A DNA stretch of 64,000 nucleotides from Cylicocyclus nassatus (GCA_958299035.1 CATQJL010000223.1:54604302-54668301), one strand, 5' to 3'. Positions 1 through 14,400 are shown, counted from the first letter of the stretch. Notes: generated by a model not told the origin, from the sequence alone. Made by a program: numbers and translations.

Positions 1-63
1 ACGTATTCTTTCCAAGGACACCGTTCGACTCAGCTTGGCGAGCTTGGCATCATCAGGTATATA

Positions 64-1010
64 TTAGGTTGTCAAGAAAATAATGTCGTTTTTTATTTGC
101 TTGTTTTAACAAAGCAACCAGACTCAATCCAGCAAAGGGTGATGGGTGTTGTTCGATAGAGCAAAGCAAGCTCTACAAGATGGAGCTTATAATTTTGCGC
201 CAAGCTCGATCCACCGATAGTTCGAACCCAAAATCTGAAGATTTCCAAATGCCCAAAAAATCGAAAAAAATCAGATCTTCGTCCAAATAATTTCTACGGA
301 CCTCCCACTCGCACACGTCAATACTTTCGATATCTGATATCCATATGTGCAGCTGCTGTACTTTTTCCTTGACTAGAAACTGAGAAAACGAAAATTTTCA
401 TGTTTTTCTAAAAGCAATGCTGAGCCGTTCTTGCATATGTGATTCAATACTACTAGCCTAGATAAGTATAACTATAGATTTTCAGCCTATTCCGAGCGGT
501 AGTTCTCGAGAAATGTCGCTTTTAGCACTAAAACTGAAAAGAAGAAAGCTGATTTTGTTATTTCTCGAAAACTACTGCTCGGAATGGGCTGAAAATCTAT
601 AGATATACTTACCTAAGCTTGTAGTATAGAATCACATATGCAAGAACGGCTCAGCATTGCTTTTAGAAAAACACGAAAATTTTCGTTTTCTCAGTTTTTA
701 GTCAAGGAAAAAGTACAGCAGCTGCACATATGGGTGTCTGATATCGAAAGTATTGACGTGTGCGAGTGGGAGGTCCGTGAAAATTATTTGGACGAAGATC
801 TGATTTTTTTCGATTTTTTGGGCATTTGGAAATCTTCAGATTTTGAGTTCGAACTATCCGTGGATCGAGATTGGCGCAAAATTATGAATGCCGTCTTGTA
901 GAGCTTGCTTTGCTCTATCGAACAAGATCCATTACCCTTTGTTGGGTTGAGTCTGGTTGCTTTGTTAAAGCAAGCAAATAAAAAACGACATTATTTTCTT
1001 GACAACCTAA
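64..1010. mobile_element. Foldback mariner-type MITE, copy 1
   Basis: The unit starts TTAGGTTGTCAAG and ends with the reverse complement CTTGACAACCTAA, flanked by TA on both sides (62-63 and 1011-1012), as in mariner/Tc1 insertion. Almost the whole 947 bp is one inverted repeat: two arms of about 450 bp around a loop of about 45 bp near 520-565. An 87-codon frame at 638-901 falls in one arm and shows no transposase motif (no helix-turn-helix, no DDE/DDD signature), so I treat it as incidental. A copy of exactly the same length lies in opposite orientation at 60943-61889. It must be moved in trans by a mariner transposase not present here. Confidence 0.85.
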
Positions 1011-1508
1011 TAGAAGTGCCATAATCTGTCGGGGTAGGTAGGTATACGGTAGAGTAGCAGTAAGTTTCCGCTCCTCTTTTCAGTTTTTTCTTTGACTGGA
1101 TTGTCTAGTGTGTTGCTAACAATATTGCCATTGATTTGCTGCTGATCGCACATCGTAAGGATACGATAAGAGCATGGTAGAGAGTCACTCTGATGAACTT
1201 GTTCTGAAATCAGCTCAAGGTATAATACCGCTCATCGAATCTGCAAAATTTCAGTGAACATCGCGGAAACCCGGGAATTACATGGCGTTCGCGACTCCCG
1301 GAATCCGCGTCATTCAATTCCGCAAAATCATGAGAATCACGCAAATTACGCAACATCATAACTTCCTTCGGATGAATATATTCTGAATCCGAAAGCGGCA
1401 TTATATTTAGCTCGTCGAGACAAATCGTCTGATATACAGCATGTCTTCGATATTCCGTTTCCAGTTTTCTCAAATCCTTCTGCAAAAGTTCTTTCGCATA
1501 CATGTAAC

Positions 1509-1651
1509 GGGGTGGAGGACATTAGGTCGCCGAAAAAGGGCGGTCTCCGCGGTCATTTGCGACAACGCACCCTTGTACATGCGCGGACATGCGTTCCTGC
1601 AGGGAATCCGCGCGGGACTCTCCCAAATTCGCGACCTAATGTCCTCCACCC
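1509..1651. mobile_element. Small hAT-like MITE inside the left palindrome arm
   Basis: About 143 bp with inverted ends GGGTGGAGGACATTAGGTCGC and the complement. It is flanked by CATGTAAC at 1501-1508 and 1652-1659, an 8-bp duplication typical of hAT elements. The matching part of the right palindrome arm near 3600-3625 lacks the insert, which confirms it as a later insertion. The end has one base of slack because the duplication and the inverted repeat share a C. Confidence 0.75.
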
Positions 1652-3745
1652 CATGTAACGCAGCGCTAATCCACATAAAAAATTTCAATAAGCACTTTTC
1701 GATAGTACTATTCTTGTAGCGCGCTAAGTAGTAGCCACAGACTTCTTTCCAAAAAAAGAAGCGCTGATGAATTCCGGAAAAAACACGCGTTCCTAAATTC
1801 TACTCGCCGCAACTTCCTTCGGAATTAATCTAATCTAAATCAGAGAAAAGCGTTGCACTCAGCTCATAAAGGCAAATCTTTCGCTATACAGCACGTCCTT
1901 GAATTTTAATTTCAATATTCTTGAATTTTTCTGTGGACCTCTCTTCGCAAATGTGTAACGCAGCGCGCATTGCACCTTGTAGACTACAGCAAGAACCCTT
2001 CGATAGTACTTCCTCTATAAACTATAGAGCGGCAAAAAGTAGCCGTAGGCCCCTTTCCAAAGGGGATAGAGGGACTGGTGAACTGTGGAAAAATCCTGTC
2101 GTCCTAAGTTCTACTCGCCGTAACCCTAGAATACGAAGCTATCTTGTTAAGAATATGTGATTTTCGCAATCAGCAGGTCGGGTAACCTCTATGAGCAGGT
2201 TCCGAGATGTTCGGGTTATTTTATTTTTTCTCGTTTTACGCTCTGAAGCTAGCAGACGGATTTTGGTCAAAATGTTGGTTATCTTATTGTAAGGAAACTT
2301 CGCTTATAGTGGTTTTCGAACACGCTGTTTATGAAGATTGTGGTCTTCGAGGAATATAAGGTTTCTTTGCAAAGATATGTAGGGGTAACTGTGACGGAGT
2401 CACGAATGCTCGTAATTTCGCTTGCACCTATTGCGTACCTATCAGAAAACTTGCCTGCTTGTTTTTAAGGTTAAAAGGTTAAAGTTACTAGGAACTGTGC
2501 TATCAAATGATGCATGCATCAGGCTCTAATCTGTAATAATCGCCGAGTCACGAGCCTATGAAAACACGTCCCCATGCATTTTGCCCAAAATGTTAGGATC
2601 GCATACTTCGTCGAACTTTCACCGTGAGCGTTGCATAACACAGCGATCAAGTCTTTTCACATAGCTTGATGGATCTTATTGTGTTAGACTTGGTAGTAAG
2701 GTAATTTGAGCTCTAGCTACGAAGTTGCTGTGATATTCAATTGAGCAGCTGAATCACACGCAACCACCAAATTCAATACAGTAGGATCCCTTGGGGCGAA
2801 GTGAACATAATATTTGCAATTTAAAGCAAGCAGGCAAGTTTTCTGTTAGGTACGCAATAGGTGCAAGCAAAATTGAGCATTCGCGACTCCGTTACAGTTA
2901 CCACTCCATATCTCTGCAAAAAGACCCTATATTCCTCGAAGATTACATATGCATAAACAGCGCGTTTCGAAAACTCTATAAGCGAAGTTTCCTTACAATT
3001 CAAGATATTGAACATTTTGACCAAAATCCGTCGGCTAGTTTTAGAGCGCGAAACGAGAAAAAATGAAATAACCCGAACATCTCGGAACCTGCTCATAGAG
3101 GTCACCCGACCTGCTGATTACGAAAATCACATATTCTTAGCAAGATAGCTTCGTATTCTAGGGTTACGGCGAGTAGAACCTAGGACGACAAGATTTTTTC
3201 ACAGTTTACCAGCCCCTCTACCCCCTTTGGAAAGAGACCTACGGCTACTTTTTGCCGCTTTATAATTTGCAGAGGAAGTACTATCGAAAGGTTCTTGCTG
3301 TAGTCTATAAGGAGCAATGCGCGCTGCGTTACACATTTGCGAAAAGAGGTCCAGAGAAAAATTCAAGAATATAAAAATTGGAATATCAAGGACGTGCTGT
3401 ATACGAAAAAATTCACCTTGATGAGCTGAGCTTAGTACTGTTTTCGGATTCAAAATATACTTATTGCGAAGGAAGTTATGGGGAGTAGAATTTAGAAACG
3501 CGTGATTTTTTCAGAATTCACCAACGCTTCTATCTCCTTGGGAAAAAAGTCTGAGCATCCACCAGAGCAGTATTATCGAATAGTGCTTAGCGGAGTCCTC
3601 TATGTTGGATAGGCGCTGCTTCACATATTTGCGAAAGGACATTGCAGAATAATTTGAGAAAACTGGAAACGAATGTCGAAGACATGCTGTACATTAAAAG
3701 GTTTGTCTCGACGATCTGAACACAATTTAGACGATTTAGTATATA

Positions 3746-4455
3746 CCAGTGCGTCACCTCTGCTTCGCAGAGGCTCGCACTGGCCCTACTTTCTGTACGC
3801 CTTCTCATTCCCGCATAATAATGACATTGAAACTCACCGCGCTATGCAGGCTATCACGAATGATTTGTAAACAACTACTCATTCCGAGAGCTTTTTTGTT
3901 TGAGATCGGTATTTTCGCGTGGATGAAACTTTTCCGAGAAGAATAAATGCAAATTTGAATCGGTTTTCGGATTTTTTATAGCTTGGTAGTCGCCATAACA
4001 ACGATGATCATCGGGGGTTACATCTCTGTGCAAAAATCTTCTCAAATGATCAGGTATAATCTTGGCAAATTGACCATTTACGCCACTAATATTTTTCGGT
4101 GCCATTTTCGTGAAATAATCAACTTTAGCTCAATATTTGGGCTAAAGTCAACGGCTTGCACATTAGCTTGTTAATCAAATCCATGACTTCGCAAAAAGTG
4201 GTGGTGAAGGCCCAATTTTGGTGGTAAGAAGGCAAGTGGATCCGTTTGAAGCGCAGTTTTAAGGGATCCACTCGACGGATCCGCTCATGCTTTTGCATAG
4301 TGGACTTACAGCTGTCAACATGCGCTATGCAAAATTTGGGCTTCGGACGTTGGCTGGAACACGTTCCTCGAATTTCGTAACGGACAGACAGACACACACA
4401 CATACACACACACAAAAAAACGTAAACACCCTTAGCCCGTTACTATAAGTTATGA
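3746..4455 (-). mobile_element. Non-autonomous Helitron, copy A
   Basis: Read on the minus strand the element begins TCATAACTTATAGTAACGG and ends with a hairpin CCTCTGCGAAGCAGAGG, 7 nt of spacer and CTGG. This fits the Helitron rule of 5'-TC, a 3' hairpin and CTRR. It lies between A and T without target duplication. The left arm of the surrounding palindrome preserves the matching empty site (around 1370-1385), joined exactly where the element sits. A short CA tract (4388-4413) lies near its 5' end. There is no ORF. Confidence 0.8.
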
Positions 4456-4914
4456 TTCATTCCGAAGGAAGTTACGATTCTGCGTGATTTGCTTGATTCT
4501 CATGATTTTGGGGGACTGAATGACGCGGGATTCCGGGAAAGTCGCGAACTTCATGGAATGCCCGACTTTCCGCGACGTTCACTGAAATTTTGCAGATTCG
4601 GTGAGCCGTGTTGTACCTTAAGCTGATTTCAGAACAAATTCACCAGAATGACTTTCTTCAATGCTCCTACCGTATCCTTACGATGTGCCATCAGCAGCAA
4701 ATCAACGGCAATATTGTTAGCAGCACACTAGACAATCCAGTCAAAGAAAAAACTGCAAAAGAGGAGCGGAAACTTACTGCTACTCTACCGTATACCTACC
4801 TACCCCGACAGATTGTGGCACTTCTATAAACCAGATGATGCATCTCGCCAAGCTGAATCGAAGGTTGCCTTTGGAATAAAAATACGTCTAGTCTGAAGCG
4901 AGATATGGCGATGC

Positions 4915-5030
4915 TACGCGCATTCCGGCGCACTCTAGTAGAGTGCGTCGCACTCCGCCGTTCTCCGGCGCACTCTGCCGCACATCGCCGCACTGCAGCG
5001 CACTGTGGCGCACTCACTAGAGTTCGGCGA
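4915..5030. repeat. Degenerate GC-rich short tandem cluster
   Basis: A run of GCGCACTCT-like units (CGGCGCACTCT, GTCGCACTCC, CTGCAGCGCACTG and so on), roughly 9-15 bp each, in an otherwise AT-rich area. It is an imperfect minisatellite of unknown role. Confidence 0.6.
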
Positions 5031-5336
5031 CTTTTTTGACGAATTATGGCGGTATTGTATATGCAGATTTACTCATTGACTATGCAAGAAAAAATTCGTT
5101 TCGACATTTGACTCGAAGTCGTAGCTTTTGCATATAGGCGTTTACAACACAACTTTAGCAAAAACGTTAACAAACTCTAAGTTCGGTATCTTGCTGCGAC
5201 TCATTCTTGACGGTTACTTGAAATCACAAAGTGAAAACTGATTATTTGTATTTTTTTCTCTACGTTCTGTGCCTCCGAAAAATTGGGTCAAAGAAAATTC
5301 ACGTTTCCCAAACTTTGAATTACATCAAGATTCATA

Positions 5337-7639
<2,303 letters not shown>

Positions 7640-7640
<1 letters not shown>

Positions 7641-8230
7641 TGACTTGGGAAATTACAGTTGCAGCGGTAGAATTTGTCCAAAATTGCGAGACTATCGGGA
7701 TTCGCGGGATTGTCGGGATTCGCGGGATTTGCGACTTCACGGGATTTGCGAGGTTCGCGGATTTGCGGGATAAGCGGGATTTAGCTGTAACTTCTTTTAG
7801 AACAATTTTATATGAAATCTGCAAGAATTTTCGGCTTTAGTTTGATGAGACGAATTTTTTGGTATACGGTATGTCCGTAATTCATGGTGACACGGTAGAC
7901 ATATGGTGATGCCTTCTTATTTTCTATGGTTAAGGCTATTATGAAAATTTATCACAGCGTAAATCGCGAATAGCAGGTTCTGGTACGAAGTTCTCATTAC
8001 CGAAAACTATCGCAAAAAATTGAGCAGTTTATAAACATTTGACCTTTATCACTGATACTATCACATTTTCTGATCATTTTTGGCATATGGTAAGAAAAGT
8101 ACTGTAGGAAACGCTGAGTGGATTTTTATCGCTCTTTTTCTCATTATAAGTGATCTACAAGCTTTCCCACTTCTATTGCTCGATACAGTTGGTAGATCCA
8201 ACTGTACATACACACAGACATAGAAATAGA
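7640..8230 (+). repeat. Dispersed repeat R1, copy 1
   Basis: Begins with a run of degenerate GCGGGATTT units (7690-7790), followed by a body containing GTATACGGTATGTCC, TTATCACTGATACTATC and GATACAGTTGGTAGATCC. Diverged copies occur at 14870-15330 (plus) and 21380-21990 (minus). No coding capacity or termini could be defined. Confidence 0.6.
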
Positions 8231-8344
8231 CTTTCAGCCTTATTTTTGAAGGTTGTAGTACGATGATGGATAACAACTTAACTGTGCTTGTAGTTTGTAG
8301 GACAACTGGCTTTGTTTGTACATATCATATTACATTGCTTGCAC

Positions 8345-8425
8345 CGGGTATCACGTCATTTTCACCCCCCCCCCCTCTACTTCTCTTGAGCTCCTCATTA
8401 TACCTCCCCTCCCCCCCCCGCCCAA
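8345..8425. repeat. Pyrimidine/C-rich tract
   Basis: Two long C runs separated by CT-rich sequence (poly-C at about 8365-8377 and 8406-8419). Low-complexity DNA. Confidence 0.8.
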
Positions 8426-8514
8426 GTGTGGCGTGCCACCCCAAGATTGGCCTTGTTTGTAATTCAGCAACATCCACTTCTTAGAACACTTTTCTCGCTT
8501 TGAAAGTGAGTAAT

Positions 8515-8670
8515 CACTTACAGGACGATCCTCCTTGATCGAAGTGGTCTTTTCAGGAGACACTTGCTTTCTTGAAAGACATTGAACGCTGATTCCAAAT
8601 CTGTCTTCCTTATCTGCAGAGCGCCTCTGGACAACGAGTTCTGAGCACTTTTGTAGCGAGGATTTTATCA
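8515..8670 (+). repeat. Solo arm of the Tc5-like MITE family
   Basis: Contains the family core GATTCCAAATCTGTCTTCC, TATCTGCAGAGCGCCTCTGG and GAGTTCTGAGC, preceded by GAAGTGGTC. The same core recurs at 18690-18840, 33647-34089, 36520-36690, 44331-44902 and 45711-46770. Only one arm is present here. Confidence 0.55.
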
Positions 8671-9260
8671 AAGTAGGAAGAAGAATCTTCTATGAGAAAT
8701 TCTTGTCAACTCAAATGGAACACTGTGTAGAATCCTCAGGAGAACAATTTTATTTTCTACCACGCCCTTTATCTTTTTATAAACTCAATAAAAAAAGTTG
8801 TGAAATTGTGCTGAGGATACAACAGGGACTGCTAAACACATTTAAAGTAGAAACAAGTAAATTTTTATGATGGAAAACTTCAATGAACCACGTTCACGGG
8901 TAGGGATTTGTCAAAAAATCCACAATCTTAAGATTCAATTCTTCCTGTCGAAAACATGTTAAGCAGTGCCGCAGTATATCCTCAGTATCCTCAGTATCCT
9001 GGCATCCATTTTGCTCAGTACATTTCCACTGTTTCTATTAAGTTTCCAGGAAGATAAACGATTTTGAAAACAAGAAGTGATTCAAAAGATTTCCTCAGAA
9101 AATCACAAAAAATAGTGGAAACCTGATCTTGTATGGCAGTAACCTGGCATCCATTTTGCGCATGTGCCAGGGTATGAGACCCTTTTGAGCAAAATGGAGA
9201 AGAAGAAGAAATGTATTTGTATAGCGAGCAACGCGTCCCCTCTCAGATCCTCCCCCTCCC
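8670..9260. other. Unassigned intergenic sequence
   Basis: AT-rich. Two nearby inverted matches of CATCCATTTTGC / GCAAAATGGA (9003-9200) form a possible hairpin. No gene is supported. Confidence 0.4.
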
Positions 9261-9264
9261 TCTC

Positions 9265-9749
9265 CGCGGGGATGTACGTGAATGTGGGCTCAAAAGGAAG
9301 CTTAGTAACCGCATGCGACGAAGATTGCACGCATTTAAAGAATTTTTGGAAGAGATTCGAAAGCGAGTAAAGGCTTACACCGAAACCAGAGGGGGTTATC
9401 TCAAAAGTGAATTAAAAGATCTCATAGCAAATTTTCCGTTTTTATTGAATGGAACAAAAGCTTTTGATCTTATAAACTTGCAGAAAATTCATAAAATTAT
9501 TTCTTGTTTCATACTTGCTGCGAATATTCTGCAGGTCTTACTAAGAAAGTGTAATCCACTTATGTGATTCTCAAAAATACTCATGCTTGTCTAACAATTA
9601 CGAATAAAAATTTCTACATTACAGGTACTCGAACTCATATCCACAGTTGGCAAAATTGTTAAAGATGCGAGAACTGCGATGATAGTAACAAAGGTTGACA
9701 GACCATATGTTGCGATGGAACTTGGCCACCATAAGGAGGCAGATTTCAA
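9265..9749 (+). CDS. Candidate host gene fragment, two exons, function unknown
   Basis: An open frame runs to 9534 (ending in residues ILAANILQ) and meets a GT donor at 9535. An acceptor TTCTACATTACAG ends at 9624, and 9625-9749 is open in the same phase (VLELISTVGKIVKDARTAM, then VAMELGHHKEADF) before the donor GTGAGT at 9750. The intron would be 90 nt. The first part is basic and helical (KRKLSNRMRRRLHAFKEFLE), followed by a hydrophobic stretch. I do not recognise the family. The 5' start and downstream exons were not found, so this may be an internal piece of a gene or a decayed copy. Confidence 0.4.
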
Positions 9750-9841
9750 GTGAGTTTTATTTGAAAGCACGCAAAGCGCAAATCATCCATTTTAGACGTA
9801 CAAATTTTCAATTTATTTTTTTTGAAGTGGGTCGCTGTGGG

Positions 9842-10124
9842 TTAACGGTTTAACCTCATAGTATTGCGACTTTTAACCAACCGTAACGTCATTTTCCGTT
9901 TCTGCAGTTTGTGATCTACTAGCTGGAATCCCGCCTTACCTGAGCCATGGTCTTGATCAGTCCTTCCTATGTTGCGAGTGTGCAAAACTTCGTTTACAAA
10001 AATATGCTCACGTATTAGGCGAAACCCTAAGTCATGGCATCTTTTTACCGCAAAATATAAATGAACTTTAACATGCTTATGCAATTATGCAATGGGGTTT
10101 TTTTGATAGCAAATAAAGAACGTA
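9842..10124. other. Unassigned AT-rich sequence
   Basis: No supported exon or repeat family. An 80-codon minus-strand frame here has no recognisable motif or splice sites. Confidence 0.3.
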
Positions 10125-12510
10125 TTAGGTCGTTCCATAGCTCGTAGCGTTTTTATAAACCAACAAAATCATCAATTTACAGTAAAACCCAGTCAACATT
10201 ACATTGCTCGATGTAACGCACGACCTTTTGGCACATTCATGTTAGCTTCTCATCTCAATTTTCATACGGCAGCGCGCCGGATCCCAAGAATGTCATCTAA
10301 GGCCTAAGGCATAGTTCGCGATTTCGCGAAATCGCCACATCCTCGCGATTTGGCGATTTGCCAAATGTCTAGAGATTAGGCATGAGAGGCTCTCAGATGC
10401 ATGGGTGCGTAGATTCCGTATATTGTAGCAAATACAGCAAGTCTGGCCCGAGCAAAGTGCGTTTACGACCAGCTATGGAGAGTCGTTGCAGTGGCAAATC
10501 GCGCGGCGACTGAAATCGCGTGAGGTATGCCTTAGGCCCAAGCAGCACTAAAACTACAAAACGAAATCGAAACATGCACCATTTACGATTTTGCTAGAGA
10601 GCGGAATAAATGATAGTCTGATAAAGCAAGATTTGGGCCCGTGTGCACGTACAACCCCGCAGGGAGGGGATGTGCATTTTACTGTTGAAATGATCCCCGC
10701 TGGGGCTCTCCCCTCCCCTCCTCAGGCGAACCCTCGTATGTAGGCAGACAGTATCGGCGAAGGGATCCCCTGGGAGTAGGGGAAGGGAACCCCCTTATGC
10801 ACAAGAGGATCGAGCGGGGACATCACTTTTCTTTTGCTTTCATATGGCAATTTTTTGTATTCTCATCTTTTGACGACTGCTTATCTTCAATTTTCGTCAT
10901 CGGCAATGATTTAGGCGTTGCAGAATGCGCATCTGCCGTGAATGCGCTCGGCAACCAAAAATTGTATTTTCTAGGCCCGATATAGTCCTGCTGTTGTCAT
11001 GATGCTGCTCACTTTCGCTCATGCTGCCCATTTTAGCTTAGAAGTGTCCAACAATAAAAGTCAGATCTCTCTGCAGGAGACGGGAAGAAAACTTTATGCT
11101 GCCGAAAAAAAGGGGAGGGGGGGAAACTAACCAGCATTCCTACGCATAACAGAAGCTGCAAATCGTACCAGCTCTCCAACGCTATAGCTATTAGCGACAT
11201 ATCCCTTTACCTCAAGGGAATGATCCCCAGCGGCCATCCCTGCTATGCACGAGGGAACGCTGGCGAGGGAATCACTCCCCCGAGATCTCTACTCAGAAAT
11301 GGGCGAATCTGCTAATTTCCATTTTCTTCAAAGCAGCTTACGTTAGGATAACAAGATAAAGACATCATATCATATAATATGATAGTTACAGTGTGTTGTA
11401 CCAGTCTTCATAAATAAAACAAGCATGTCATATAAAAAATGCGCAAATCTGAGAATGTTTAGAAACTCCTACAGATATTCGAAACTGGCAGATATATACC
11501 CAAGTTTCTTCACGAGAAGCGAATATAGAGGAGAGAGACAAAGCGCAAGCTACAGGACGCTGAGAGAGGAACCCAGCTACCATGGAAAATCTTTAATCAA
11601 TTTAAACGAAATGCTTTGTAATAACTGATTGAAACCAGTTTAGTCGCTTCTCTGGCATGACCTAAACCATCGAACCTCTACTTCGTTGGAGGGGATGTCC
11701 ATCCCCTCCCCTGCGTTGTTGAGTTACCCTTGTGCATACGGGGATCGAGTGGGGAGGGGAAAGGGATCCCCTTCCCCACCGAACCTCGTATGCACTGGGG
11801 TTCGTCGGATCAATACCTCGGAAACCATTCACACCATCCTCGCTGAGGTGCAGTGGAGGGGACCGTTCCCCTGAGGATCCAACTCCCCTCCTCTCCCCAG
11901 AGGGGACGTACATGCATACGGGCCTTGGAGAGTACGTTGGGTACTAAAGCATTTTTCAATCAAATCGTGCAAAAACAGTTTTGACGACGTTTGCCGTACG
12001 AGACCATGTTTCGTCTTGCAGAAAAACTCAATGGATCTGTCTATCAGACTTTTTCTGCGACAGGGCATGGTTTAGGCGCTGCAGTTAAGTTGCTTACGGT
12101 ATGGTTGACCATCACCTGTACAGCAATTTGCAGTGCAGGACGTCCTGCCCGTCCCCCAAAAAGTCTTGTTAAGGGACACCCTGCTCAGCCCCTAATTTTC
12201 TTGTAGTCGTTTTTGGTCTCATATTGATGTGCGAGCGCCATATTCCATAATCGACAAAAATCTGTGCAAAAGCGCTTCTTTTCATAAGGAAAAATGCGCA
12301 AATGTCAAAAATTGCTCTTTTTTGCCTTATAAGATTTCCATTTTTGGAAGCCACGAAATCAGAGTGAATCAGCTTTCCTACTGAAATTAGTAGACATTTC
12401 AAAGAGCCAATCAGCTCCTTCTGATGATATCGCATCGTATCGCAAATCAACCGCTGCTCAAAGATATGAGGACGAAAATGAAGACGCTATGAACTTATGG
12501 AACGACCTAA
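10125..12510. mobile_element. Mariner-like unit with TA flanks, 2.4 kb, gutted
   Basis: The left end is TTAGGTCGTTCCATAGCTCG and the right end the complement of TTAGGTCGTTCCATAAGTTC, with TA at 10123-10124 and 12511-12512. The first 15 terminal bases match exactly and similarity continues through TAGCGT. The interior has no transposase motif. It holds two G/C-rich blocks (10655-10830, 11690-11930), so it is either a non-autonomous unit or one filled by later insertions. Confidence 0.6.
10655..11930. repeat. G/C-rich block pair (GGGGATCGAG.., CCCCTCCCCTC..)
   Basis: The segments 10655-10830 and 11690-11930 share motifs such as GGATCGAGYGGGGA and TGCA(T/C)A(A/C)GGGGATCG, with many runs of four or more G or C on both strands. 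11210-11290 is a weaker third piece. Short inverted matches make these look like decayed foldback repeats. The G-runs could form quadruplexes, but that is inference. Confidence 0.45.
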
Positions 12511-12512
12511 TA

Positions 12513-14400
12513 TTTTAGAAGCAAAGACTAGGCACTTCTTACGGTCGCATATAGATAGCTTTGCAACTTTCTGCTAATGCTGACTATCATAACTTTAAAC
12601 ATAACATAACTTGTATACATTTGATCATTCCAGAACATTTTAAATATAGAACCAGTGAATTTGGAGACTAACTATTAGGCTATAGGGTTGTCTGCCCTAC
12701 TTGAGCGGTCCGTTGACAACACGACTGCTCATTTCCGACCGCGGTCGATCGGCACACTTGAAGCAACCTGCACTGCTACACTCTGGTGACACTCTGGTAA
12801 GTAACCCTCCCTCTACCCACAAACTCACTGCTTCCACTCGGAACCAACTGAGTGGGCTAACTTGCCAGCTGAGATTGTGAATTAACGTTACCGATACCTT
12901 TCAAGCATCCGACGACGGCGTGCAAGACATAAGGCCTAAGGGTTACCAATTAACCCTACGACAAAAAAAAACTAGTAAAGCTAACTATCTCACAAAATGC
13001 CCAATTTCAAAACAAGAGAACATGTGAGATAAAGCGAAAAATTTCGGCAGAAACATAATTGGATTTGATACAGTTACTTATTCTATTGAGGTGGTAGTGG
13101 TCATTAAGGACAACGGCCATCGTGAGCTACGTTTCTGATCAAAAATCGGAAAACATACACAACACAAACACACGCATACATGCACACAACATAAACACAA
13201 CATAAACACACATAATACCACAACATGCACACACCATACACATGGAGGACACACACAGCAACAAAACACAATACACGCAACACGACTGTACACCATTTTA
13301 AAGCTTTGCATTTCACATTTTAAAATTGTCGCGTAGGCCCTTTATTATAATTCAAAGGTAGCCAGCCATGTTCTGGCTTACAAATCAAACACTCCTTGTG
13401 AATGAGTGGAAAACGAATTGGACAGCGTAATTGTGTCAGAAACTAAACGAGTAAAAGATCATAAGGACTAATAAAATAGGCCTCGCTCGGTACTCTGTCT
13501 CTCCCTAGAAAGAAGAAAGTTGCTTTTTTTCAATAATTGGTAAACTTTCATTCAAATGAAAGTGCAGAAAATCAGGAGCATTTCAAAAAGAAAGAGAGAG
13601 GAATTGCTGACATATCACACCAAAAACCACAAATAAAAATATTTTTACAGCTAACCATCGCAATGTGACTGCGCTAGCTAGACTGCAAACGTTAAGATAT
13701 AGGTAAAAATTTCCAAAGTACGAGAACCAGAGTTGAAGTGATAGGGAGATCAGGAATTTAAAGACAATGCGTTTGCCTCATTTCTTTTCATATTAAAACT
13801 TTAGCGAATTAATTGGTGTAGTGATTTGTCAAGAGCGCTTACTTTTGAAGTACAAGCAAAAAACAAAGTCAGATATCTCGCAAGTGGAGTAGGCATTGGG
13901 CGAATGTGATTAAGGAAACGAGGTATCAGATTTTCAAAAGTATTTTCACAAATTCACTAAACATTACATAATGTGAGGGCTCAAAACTGATATGTGCCTC
14001 CGACAATTTCTTGGTTTAAAACAATGATGTGCTAGTATAAAAATTTCGCTTGACGACTGACGATTTAGAGAAGGTAGAAATTGCGAGACTGGAGATTGGG
14101 TTGCAAATACCCTAATACCTGTATGATGGGTGAAGTGCAATCACTGAATCGCTATGGTAAATCTAGAGTGAGAATTGCCCTATTTGCATTGTTAACAATG
14201 GTCACCTCGTGGCAAATGTAAAGATGATATGAGATGCTGATCTAGCTGGCGCGATGAGAACGTTCGGATAATGGATAAACGATTTAGAGACTCCACAAGA
14301 AGCGGAGTTTTTCGCGGTCAAAGATCTACGAATTTTTCAACTATACATTATCATTCGTCACACTGCCAGTGAAGAGGCCACTGAAAGTAAAGGTGATTTA
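12513..14400. other. Unassigned region with a CA-rich stretch
   Basis: 13140-13290 is an imperfect ACAACATAAACAC/CACAC low-complexity tract. The minus-strand frames across it are Cys/Val repeats, not genes. Nothing else can be assigned. Confidence 0.45.

Larger units (their letters stand above)
1013..4824. mobile_element. Large palindromic (foldback) DNA element with TA flanks
   Basis: The outer ends are GAAGTGCCATAATCTGTC and its near-complement GATTGTGGCACTTC, each beside TA (1011-1012, 4825-4826). Sequence matches in inverted orientation all the way inward: 1013-1385 pairs with about 4456-4824, 1385-1740 with 3530-3745, and 1800-2460 with 2815-3490. The unpaired centre is about 2465-2815. 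The left arm carries a hAT-like MITE (1509-1651) and the right arm a Helitron (3746-4455); removing them makes the arms similar in length. No transposase frame is visible, so it is non-autonomous. TA flanks suggest a mariner/Tc1-type mobiliser, but the terminal motif is not one I recognise. Confidence 0.75.

Noticed and set aside
638..901. 87-codon frame repeated exactly at 61052-61315
   Set aside because: It lies in the arm of a foldback MITE. Its conservation only reflects two recent MITE copies, and it has no transposase motif.
1441..1719. 92-codon frame
   Set aside because: It spans a palindrome arm and the hAT-like MITE; not a gene.
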